Shown here piece after piece: positions 53,005 to 59,595 of a DNA stretch of 64,000 nucleotides. Both the position numbers and the translations under genes were made by a program. The notes under the pieces were generated by a model. That model was not told the origin of the DNA. It saw nothing but the letters and a program-made list of their open reading frames with translations, and did not search any database. Location: positions 31,309 to 95,308 of the forward strand of contig RFFC02000028.1 of assembly GCA_005518205.2 (NCBI GenBank). Direction: 5' to 3'. This DNA comes from Hormoscilla sp. GUM202. Lineage in GTDB: Bacteria > Cyanobacteriota > Cyanobacteriia > Cyanobacteriales > Desertifilaceae. Numbering within the stretch: position 1 is the stretch's first letter; each line of letters begins with the position of its first letter.

Positions 53005-53049
53005 TCGATGTCTCCGGAGTAGTGCGACTAGCGCTCTCCGGAGACATCG
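53005..53049. repeat. Palindromic element, filled site (reverse core)
   Basis: Arms CGATGTCTCCGGAG (53005-53018) and CTCCGGAGACATCG (53035-53048) enclose TAGTGCGACTAGCGCT, the reverse complement of the family core. The same site in the duplicated unit (around 50928-50940) reads GGTAGAGGGGGGCCAG with no element. Filled site: five G on each side of the insert; empty site: six G. Confidence 0.88.
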
Positions 53050-53131
53050 AAGCGTGGGGGCCAGAAACCCGATAACTCCTCTCTTACCGGGTTTCTTATC
53101 TGTCTGATAATCAACTACTTTTTCCGATCGC

Positions 53132-53656
53132 TCATCTCCGAGCTGCCATTGCCTTCTTTCTTTTCTTCTCTTGCCGTTCTTTCGCGATCTGTGCCACTTC
53201 CTCGATTTCCTCAAAATCAACCCGCATTACAGCCTTTTCTACTTCCACACCCAAAGCCGTGCTGACTTCAAGAAGCTCTACAAAACTGGCACATTGATAA
53301 TCTGTATCTTCATACTCCTTCACCCGCTGTGAGGAAATTCCCAGTGTCTCTGCTAATTTTTCCTGGCTAATTTTGGCAGCCATCCTGGCTTTAATTAAAG
53401 CCCATGGCAGGTGAGTTAGACTCTTCACTTCGATTTGTAAATCATGCTTTCGATCGCAATCGATCAGTCTTTCATATTCGGCAATTTCATATTTGAACTC
53501 GTCAACTTGACGCTGATACGAGTTTCGATACATTTGCCAGCTCATTGGGTCGTTAGCTTTCAAGTTTTCATCGCTATCCAATTTAGCTAATGTCCGTTCA
53601 AACCGCCGCAACCAATCTAATGTGATCTGATATTGTTGCTCATTTTTGATCATCAT
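53132..53656 (-). CDS. XRE-type HTH protein, module copy 3
   Basis: A 174-aa paralogue from MMIKNEQQYQITLDWLRRFE, diverged in the N-terminal half (RTLAKLDSDENLKAND, YRNSYQRQVDEF) but nearly the same in the HTH (ALIKARMAAKISQEKLAETL, SSQRVKEYEDTDYQCASF) and ending KKRKKAMAARR. The start at 53656 matches the other copies; the frame is open 9 codons further. It overlaps the DUF6932 copy 3 gene by 17 bp. Confidence 0.8.
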   Translation of the reverse strand: MMIKNEQQYQITLDWLRRFERTLAKLDSDENLKANDPMSWQMYRNSYQRQVDEFKYEIAEYERLIDCDRKHDLQIEVKSLTHLPWALIKARMAAKISQEKLAETLGISSQRVKEYEDTDYQCASFVELLEVSTALGVEVEKAVMRVDFEEIEEVAQIAKERQEKKRKKAMAARR

Positions 53657-54104
53657 ATTCCCACCTCTGTAAATCGATAGCAATGATTCCTTTGCGTATA
53701 TTGGTTCTACTATCCAATTGAAAAAAGTCTAGGTAAGAATTGCCGGCTTCATCCGCAGGGTAAGATGCTGGGAAAATATCACCCCCATATCTGTTTTTTT
53801 GCTCGCTACTGCCTATTGCCAAATTATATAAGACAGGATCGATGGACTTCAAATATTCTAGAGTAATCCCATCGTTTTCCCAACAAGCATCGTAGTCTTT
53901 AGGTTTTCCTTTACTGGTGACAAAACTGCCATCAATATAAATAATTCTACAGCCTGCGGCTTTTAATTGCGTCATTGCCCGTGACAAACCCTTTATCAGA
54001 CGATCTCTAGTAAGATTTGTACCAAATCTCTCTTTAAACTCCTCCCATTCGCAAAAATGTATTCCTGGCGGTAGATTGCCGTTTTCATCGAATTCTGGTA
54101 TCAC
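53640..54104 (-). CDS. DUF6932-type nucleotidyltransferase-like protein, module copy 3
   Basis: A 154-aa paralogue: same opening MIPEFDENGNLPPGIHFCEW and motif IDGSFVTSKGKPKDYDACWE, with changes elsewhere (LTRDRLIKGLSRAMTQLKAA, SSEQKNRYGGDIFP). It is the oldest, most diverged copy and probably the parent side of the amplification. The start of all three copies is preceded by the same upstream DNA (CCTTTGACTTATTTTAACTC). Confidence 0.78.
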   Translation of the reverse strand: MIPEFDENGNLPPGIHFCEWEEFKERFGTNLTRDRLIKGLSRAMTQLKAAGCRIIYIDGSFVTSKGKPKDYDACWENDGITLEYLKSIDPVLYNLAIGSSEQKNRYGGDIFPASYPADEAGNSYLDFFQLDSRTNIRKGIIAIDLQRWEYDDQK

Positions 54105-54558
54105 TACTTCACACCTGCGCCATTTGCCTTTGACTTATTTTAACTCATTAACCTTTCAACTGCATACCATTATACAGCATAAATCGCGTTTTTGAACTCA
54201 GTGCGATCGGGACGGGCGAAATTTTCCCATCGCCATCTCTGTATTACTCGTAATCTCCTGTAACATTGACGGGCGATCGGGACTTGCCTCGGATCGGGGG
54301 GTTTGGCGTAGGGTCTTGTCTCGCCTGCCGGGGTTTAGCTACATTAGCGGCATCCAATACCATTATACAGCATCAATCCCCTGTCCATACTCTATCGTGC
54401 TGGGAGATGCAGATGTTTTAGAGGTGTCCGAGTTACTGCCGGGGTAGGAATTCTCTGCTGTTGATGCGTACCAGAGTTTGAATAAAAAAGCCGATCGTGT
54501 TGCGCCAAAGTATGCTAAGCTATTGGAGTGGGAGTAAGAGTGTAACTGGAGGAAAAAG
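54105..54558. other. Intergenic region, no gene
   Basis: Shares its first 150 bp with the spacers upstream of the other DUF6932 copies. A frame at about 54420-54530 (TDVLEVSELLP-like) shows nothing convincing. A GGAGGAAAAAG ribosome site at 54548 leads the next gene. Confidence 0.5.
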
Positions 54559-54810
54559 ATGATACAAGCAGTTAGCAAGGAACAAACGATTTCAGAACGC
54601 CTGCAAACCTTGACCCCTCAACAGCAGCAGTCGGTTCTAGATTTTATCGAGTTTTTGCAGAGTCAAAATCAAAAGATAGAATATCCGACCGTTGAGGATA
54701 AACCGATATCTGCTTATGAAGCAGCTAAACAGTGGGTAGGATGTGTCGAGAGTGGCATTGGCGATCTGTCTTATAACAAAAAGTATCTTCAGGAATATTC
54801 AGCACCATGA
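54559..54810 (+). CDS. Antitoxin of PIN pair 1 (DUF2281/VapB-like)
   Basis: An 83-aa protein: MIQAVSKEQTISERLQTLTP and QQQQSVLDFIEFLQSQNQ, a helical N-terminal dimer/DNA-binding type segment, then an acidic, probably toxin-wrapping tail (EYPTVEDKPISAYEAAKQWV GCVE with a space between). A GGAGG site precedes the start. The stop overlaps the toxin start by 4 bp (ATGA). Confidence 0.8.
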   Translation: MIQAVSKEQTISERLQTLTPQQQQSVLDFIEFLQSQNQKIEYPTVEDKPISAYEAAKQWVGCVESGIGDLSYNKKYLQEYSAP

Positions 54811-55190
54811 AATCAAAAGTAATTTTAGATGCAAGTCCATTGGTGGCGCTTATCGATAAAAGCGATCGCTTTCACCATTGGACGACAGAAATTTGGAAGA
54901 CTATTGCTATCCCCTTGTTTACCTGTGAAGCAGTTATTTCAGAGACATGTTTTTTGCTGCGAAGAACTTATGGCGGACAGGATGCGGTAATAGATTTACT
55001 GAAAACTGGCGTTATCCAAATTTCGTTTAGCTTGAGTGAAGAGTTGGAAGCAGTTGGAAACTTGATGCAAAAATATAAATCTGTGCCCATGTCTTTTGCC
55101 GATGCTTGTTTGGTGCGAATGAGTGAGTCGATCGCGGGCAGTACCGTGTTAACATTAGATAAGGATTTTCGCATTTACCGGAAAAACTGA
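54807..55190 (+). CDS. PIN-domain toxin of pair 1
   Basis: A 127-aa PIN protein: KVILDASPLVALIDKSDRFH (first Asp), CEAVISETCFLLRR (Glu), SVPMSFADACLVRMSES (Asp) and STVLTLDKDFRIYRKN (final Asp). All four acidic active-site positions are present, so an RNase is expected. It ends RIYRKN with TGA, but the next bases still encode TEAIDVIIPSEL in the -1 frame, see the fragment at 56752. Coupled to the antitoxin by ATGA overlap. Confidence 0.85.
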   Translation: MKSKVILDASPLVALIDKSDRFHHWTTEIWKTIAIPLFTCEAVISETCFLLRRTYGGQDAVIDLLKTGVIQISFSLSEELEAVGNLMQKYKSVPMSFADACLVRMSESIAGSTVLTLDKDFRIYRKN

Positions 55191-55295
55191 GGCGATCGAT
55201 GTTATTATTCCATCGGAGTTATAAATTATTGCGCGACCTCTCGAAAGTATGATAAGCTATTGGAGTGCGAGTAAGAGTGTGACTGGAGGAAAAAG

Positions 55296-55559
55296 ATGAT
55301 CCAAGCAGTTAGCAAGGAACAAACGATTTTAGAACGGCTGCAAACCTTGACCCCTCAACAGCAGCAGTCGGTTCTGGATTTTATTGAGTTTTTGCAGTTT
55401 AAGACGCCAAAGCAGGAAATTCTGGAAACTGTAGAAGATGAGGAAGAAGTTATTTCCATGGGGGAAGCAGCAAAGGAGTTTATCGGTTGTTTAGATAGCG
55501 GCGTGGGCGATCTGTCGATGAAAAAACAGGAGCTAAAGAAAGGATATCAGGCGATATGA
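55296..55559 (+). CDS. Antitoxin of PIN pair 2 (DUF2281/VapB-like)
   Basis: An 87-aa paralogue of the pair 1 antitoxin; the first 37 residues are almost the same (one change, SERL to LERL), the tail has diverged (KQEILETVEDEEEVISMGEA, GCLDSGVGDLSMKK). This is what would be expected if pairs 1 and 2 must not cross-react, since the tail binds the toxin. Confidence 0.8.
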   Translation: MIQAVSKEQTILERLQTLTPQQQQSVLDFIEFLQFKTPKQEILETVEDEEEVISMGEAAKEFIGCLDSGVGDLSMKKQELKKGYQAI

Positions 55560-55939
55560 TCGGAAAAGTTATCCTAGATACAGGACCGTTGGTAGCGGTT
55601 TTAGATAAAAGAGATCGCTACCATGATTGGGCAGTAAATCAATGGGTAAATATTGCCAAACCGGTGCTGACGTGCGAAGCTGTTATTAGTGAAGCGTGTT
55701 TTCTCCTGAAAAATGTTTATGGGGGTGAGGATGCAGTCATGGGTTTAGTGAGTAACGGTTATATTGAGGTTCTTTTTCGTTTCAGCGATGAAGTGACCGC
55801 AGTGAGAGAGTTGATGCAAAAATACCAATCTGTGCCCATGTCTTTTGCAGATGCTTGTTTGGTACGAATGAGTGAGTCGATCGCAGGCAGTACCGTGTTA
55901 ACATTAGATAAGGATTTTCGCATTTACCGGAAAAACTGA
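55556..55939 (+). CDS. PIN-domain toxin of pair 2
   Basis: A 127-aa paralogue of the pair 1 toxin with all acidic positions (KVILDTGPLVAVLDKRDRYH, CEAVISEACFLLKN, SFADACLVRMSES, LDKDFRIYRKN). The last 40 residues are practically identical to pair 1 while the front has diverged, suggesting gene conversion. It also ends RIYRKN, TGA, with an out-of-frame remainder of the older tail. ATGA overlap with its antitoxin. Confidence 0.85.
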   Translation: MIGKVILDTGPLVAVLDKRDRYHDWAVNQWVNIAKPVLTCEAVISEACFLLKNVYGGEDAVMGLVSNGYIEVLFRFSDEVTAVRELMQKYQSVPMSFADACLVRMSESIAGSTVLTLDKDFRIYRKN

Positions 55940-56120
55940 AGCGATCGATGCAATCATTCCATCGGAGATATAACCGAATCAAAAATTGTGACGCCATCTT
56001 CTGTAACACGGGCGATCGGATCCTGCCTCGGATCCGGGGTTCGGCGGCGATGGGTTACGGCGGCGCATAACCCATCCTACGACTGTCGCCTGCCGGGGTT
56101 CAGTTGGAAGACTGGAAGGG
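55940..56120. repeat. Direct repeat bracketing the RelE pair, left copy
   Basis: The stretch from GCGATCGATGCAATCATTCC to GTCGCCTGCCGGGGTTCAGT (about 55942-56103) recurs at about 56822-56985. Between the two lie the RelE-type pair and a PIN gene fragment, so the region is a tandem duplication with later loss. Confidence 0.75.
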
Positions 56121-56122
56121 TC

Positions 56123-56413
56123 TCAATAAACTTCATCGTGATTTCCTATATTTAACAATAAAATCGCTTCTTCCTCCTCTTCTTCTTCTGTAACTCTAAC
56201 AAACTCAAAGATAATCCGATAGTCATAATCTAGAGAACAGGACCAAGAGTCCGCTAAATCCCCTTTTAATTTATTAGTCCGTAAACTGGGATGAAACGGG
56301 TCTTCCGCTAACTGCCGTAACTTATCCTCAATCAACAAACGTAATTGAGGGTTTTTACGAACTATACGCTTAAAAGAACGCAGAGATTTAGCACTCCAAG
56401 CAACTTTCATCAA
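56123..56413 (-). CDS. RelE/YafQ-type mRNA interferase toxin
   Basis: A 96-aa protein with the RelE-fold pattern MMKVAWSAKSLRSFKRIVRK, DPFHPSLRTNKLKGDLADSW and DYDYRIIFEFV, close to the HigB/RelE/ParE group of cyanobacteria. An unusual run of seven Glu (TEEEEEEE) lies in the last strand region, coded by a TCTTCCTCC-type repeat. The ATG overlaps the antitoxin stop by 4 bp (ATGA). Confidence 0.85.
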   Translation of the reverse strand: MMKVAWSAKSLRSFKRIVRKNPQLRLLIEDKLRQLAEDPFHPSLRTNKLKGDLADSWSCSLDYDYRIIFEFVRVTEEEEEEEAILLLNIGNHDEVY

Positions 56414-56637
56414 TCTTTATCCAACGCTGCTAAAAAATCATCTACTGTCCCAAACTGCACCTTCCCTTCTTGATAATCTTGTCTAACTTCAGCAATTTCT
56501 TGTCCTAATTGCTTTCTTCGTTCTTCAGACAAACGCTTTTTCAGGATGTCTAGCAAAATTCCTCGTTCCTCTAAAGAAAATGTTTCTACTGCCTCTATTA
56601 CTTCCTGAAAACCTGAATATTTATGACGATCGCTCAT
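56410..56637 (-). CDS. Antitoxin partner of the RelE-type toxin
   Basis: A 75-aa protein: MSDRHKYSGFQEVIEAVETF, SLEERGILLDILKKRLSEER, and an acidic C-terminus with VQFGTVDDFLAALDKD. Size, charge and coupling match small antitoxins of RelE-type toxins in cyanobacteria. It is the first gene of the pair. Confidence 0.82.
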   Translation of the reverse strand: MSDRHKYSGFQEVIEAVETFSLEERGILLDILKKRLSEERRKQLGQEIAEVRQDYQEGKVQFGTVDDFLAALDKD

Positions 56638-56751
56638 AACTTAACGTTCCAGTTGATGTTTCTTTGATTATAAACTGTCTCGCATCTAAACGAGGGCATC
56701 TCATATTTTCCTCGCCGCCCTCACCCGTTCCCTGGCGGGATCCAGGGAAGA

Positions 56752-56853
56752 GTCGATCGCAGGCAGTACCGTGTTAACATTAGATCGGGATTTTCGCATT
56801 TACCGGAAAAATCGGACTGAAGCGATCGATGCAATCATTCCATCGGAGATATA
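56752..56853 (+). pseudogene. PIN toxin C-terminal fragment with the longer, older tail
   Basis: Reads ESIAGSTVLTLDRDFRIYRK, then NRTEAIDAIIPSEI and a TAA. It matches the ends of the two PIN toxins but continues 12 residues further. In the full-length copies, five bases (TCGGA here) are missing after AAAAA, which shifts the frame into TGA. The fragment therefore keeps the ancestral C-terminus. Confidence 0.75.
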
Positions 56854-56991
56854 ACCGAATCAAAAATTGTGACGCAATCTTCTGTAACGCCGAACCCCGG
56901 ATCCTGCCTCGGATCCGGGGTTCGGCGGCGATGGGTTACGGCGGCGCATAACCCATCCTACGACTGTCGCCTGCCGGGGTTCAGTATCTAC

Positions 56992-59112
56992 TTAGAGACC
57001 CCATCTACTGCCTTCTCTATGTTTTTCCTGCTGGCGACGCGCTTCTGCTTCCCGTTGACGGCGTTCCTCCTCTTCCCGCTTTTTACGTTCCTCTTCTTCC
57101 TGCTGGCGACGCGCTTCTGCTTCCCCTTGACGGCGTTCCTCCTCTTCCCGCTTTTTACGTTCGACTTCTGTTAACACGGCTCGGGCGATCGCGCGGTTTT
57201 TCTCAGCAGAGGAGAAACCCAGTTCTACAGCTTTATCGTAATCCGCGATCGCCTCGGAATAACTTCCCAACTCATAAAAGGCATTGCCGCGATTATTATA
57301 AGCCTGGGCGCGACTGGGCTGAAGTTGCAACACTTCCGTATAATCTTCAATTGCCTCTTCGTGCCGTTCTACCTTAGCACGAGCCAACCCGCGATTGTAA
57401 TAAGCTTCTACCAACTCGTGTTCGAGTGCGATTACCTGGTCGAAATCGGCAATTGCTGTCACGTACTCCTCCCGAGTACAGCGCTGTATCCCCCGATCGT
57501 AGCAAGCCTTCGCCACATTCAGTTGACGTTCCTCACCCAAGGATAGCAAACATTGATTCAGTTTCTCCACATATTCCCGGTCCGCAACAGTCAACGCCGA
57601 CTCCACCTGCGCCAACAGATCCCCATCCGGAGTCATTCCCCGCCTTTGCAACCACGCTTGCATCGATGCGTCTACCTGTTGCTTCGCCCCAAACTGCTGG
57701 GGTAAGTGCTGCAAACTTGCCGCCAGATCCAACTTCAGTTCCGGAACCCAACCCGACTCCGACTCCCCGATCGCCTGATAGAGAGTTTCGTAGAAGTCTA
57801 CCACCGATTCTAACAGATTTTGCAACTCCTGTTCTGGCATTCCCTCGATCAAGTCGGCGAGTAACTGCGGCAACAAAGGCGCTTCTCTGTCATCAATGGG
57901 AACGTGTAGCAGGAAATATTCATCCGCCAGCAACCCCGCAAACAAGCAGTGACAGTTGGCAATGAACTCTTGCAATTTCTGGTAATCCTTTTGATGAACG
58001 CTGTAAGGTCGTTCTATTTCCGTCAGATCCTCTCCCTCCTCCAGACATTCCCGTTCTAATTCAATAATTTCTAGGTTTTTCATCAACCCGGCAACGCCTT
58101 CCTGGCCATAGCGCTTGTCAAATTTTCTCGGATCTTTGCCAGCGGCAATATAGTCGTCTCGCTTTTGCTTCCAACGCCAAGTCCGCGTCTTCGCAAACTC
58201 GTAAAGCACCTCTTGCCAAGGAAAAGAAATGCCTTTTTCGTCGTAATAGTTTCCATCGTTAAAATAGACGTTGTAACCAAAATTTAAGTGAAAATCTCCC
58301 TTTTCTACTGCTGACTCTAAAATCAGAAACGTTTTTTCTACGTCTCTCAATTTTATCTTATTCGCCTCAGTAGCATAGAATCCATTACTCCTCCAGCAAC
58401 CCTCCCAGAGAAACCCGAGCGGTCTCTCATTCTGAGTATACTTTTCAAAGAAACTGTGCAAACTCTTTCCCAAAAATTGCTCCATTTTTGGGAACCCTCG
58501 CGTCCCCCCACTGTCGCGAGGCAAGGCGGGAGGCAATAAGAATACCCACAGAGGATTGAATTCTCTATCGTCAAACAGTTTTAATTGTAATTGTAATTGC
58601 TTCTGTTGCGCGATCAGAGATTGTTGCAAGTTTTCCTGAAAAAGTTCTATCTGAAGGGCGTGTTGGCGGTTTAGTTTACCTTCGTTAGCTTGAAAGTCGC
58701 GGGTAAGTCGGGCGAGTTCCTCTTGCAGTTGGCGGTTTAATATTCCCACCTCTACCCATGAAAACTCAGGGCACGAGTAATAACTTTTCCTCCTTCTCTC
58801 CTGCAACTTTTTCTGCAACTCTTTCTGCAACTCTTCTTGTTCCGCTTGAAAGTCGTTGAGTCGGGCGAGTTCCCCTTGCAGTTGGCGGTTCAACTCCCCT
58901 TGTTCCGCTGGAAACGCCAGGTTTTTCTCCTGCTGCAACACCTGCAACTGCATTTCTACTTGCTTCATCTGCGAGTTTATCTCTTCGGTTTTCTCATTTC
59001 TTTTCACATTTTCATCCGCGATGTAAGTTAGCGGCTCAAATATCTCCATCGCCTTAACACCTTCGACTAAATTACCCCAAAATTCTCTTTTTCCCGGTAA
59101 AGAATTAGTCAT
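56992..59112 (-). CDS. Coiled-coil and TPR protein with charged C-terminal repeat
   Basis: A 706-aa protein from MTNSLPGKREFWGNLVEGVK (GAGGAGATG site upstream; frame open 13 codons further). Parts: an N-terminal coiled coil (QMKQVEMQLQVLQQEKNLAF, ELNRQLQEELARL), a central globular region with no recognised domain (about 190-500: LWVFLLPPALPRDSGGTRGF, WRWKQKRDDYIAAG), three TPR motifs (about 560-660: AKACYDRGIQRCTREEYVTA, AYYNRGLARAKVERHEEAIE, AYNNRGNAFYELGSYSEAIA), and two copies of a 30-residue charged repeat (KKREEEERRQGEAEARRQ). Probably a scaffold; partner unknown. Its promoter region lies in a dispersed 190-bp repeat. Confidence 0.78.
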   Translation of the reverse strand: MTNSLPGKREFWGNLVEGVKAMEIFEPLTYIADENVKRNEKTEEINSQMKQVEMQLQVLQQEKNLAFPAEQGELNRQLQGELARLNDFQAEQEELQKELQKKLQERRRKSYYSCPEFSWVEVGILNRQLQEELARLTRDFQANEGKLNRQHALQIELFQENLQQSLIAQQKQLQLQLKLFDDREFNPLWVFLLPPALPRDSGGTRGFPKMEQFLGKSLHSFFEKYTQNERPLGFLWEGCWRSNGFYATEANKIKLRDVEKTFLILESAVEKGDFHLNFGYNVYFNDGNYYDEKGISFPWQEVLYEFAKTRTWRWKQKRDDYIAAGKDPRKFDKRYGQEGVAGLMKNLEIIELERECLEEGEDLTEIERPYSVHQKDYQKLQEFIANCHCLFAGLLADEYFLLHVPIDDREAPLLPQLLADLIEGMPEQELQNLLESVVDFYETLYQAIGESESGWVPELKLDLAASLQHLPQQFGAKQQVDASMQAWLQRRGMTPDGDLLAQVESALTVADREYVEKLNQCLLSLGEERQLNVAKACYDRGIQRCTREEYVTAIADFDQVIALEHELVEAYYNRGLARAKVERHEEAIEDYTEVLQLQPSRAQAYNNRGNAFYELGSYSEAIADYDKAVELGFSSAEKNRAIARAVLTEVERKKREEEERRQGEAEARRQQEEEERKKREEEERRQREAEARRQQEKHREGSRWGL

Positions 59113-59183
59113 AATACATCTCCTCAAGTAGGGTGGGCGGTGCCAGGGCACCGCTTAACGAGTCCCACCTAGCACGGCCAACA

Positions 59184-59373
59184 ACGGTTCTTACTATAAC
59201 CCACTAAGATCGATTTGTCACCCCCTAAAGCAAATTTTTTTCAAAATTTAAGTTTCGCTGGGAGCAAAAACGCCCAAACCCTCTGATAGCAAAAATTTCA
59301 GGATTTGCTGAAAGAATAAAATTAATCCCAATCTCGCAGTCGCTAACTGCGGTGCCTGGGTTTTTACCTCCCC
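59184..59373. repeat. 190-bp dispersed repeat, copy B, upstream of the TPR gene
   Basis: Inverted partner of 23529-23720, differing at roughly one position in fifteen by eye. In the TPR gene direction it ends with GGTTATAGTAAGAACCGT, holding a GTGACA / TATAGT promoter-like pair, about 70 bp before the gene start. Confidence 0.8.
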
Positions 59374-59595
59374 ACTTTCGTTACCGGGCGGAGCCACGGT
59401 AACGAGCCACTCTTGCAGACATTCGATCGCCGACCTTGTTGTTCCGTATGCGTTGTAGATTTGGTACTTCGCAGAGTGGTGCTTTTGCCTCGGATCCGGG
59501 GTTCGGCATGGACGGACTTTTCTTGTTTTCCGTTTCCTGTTCCCCGTTCTCTGCTATATAATTGGTAGACAATGACGAAGCAACATAGGTGTCAG

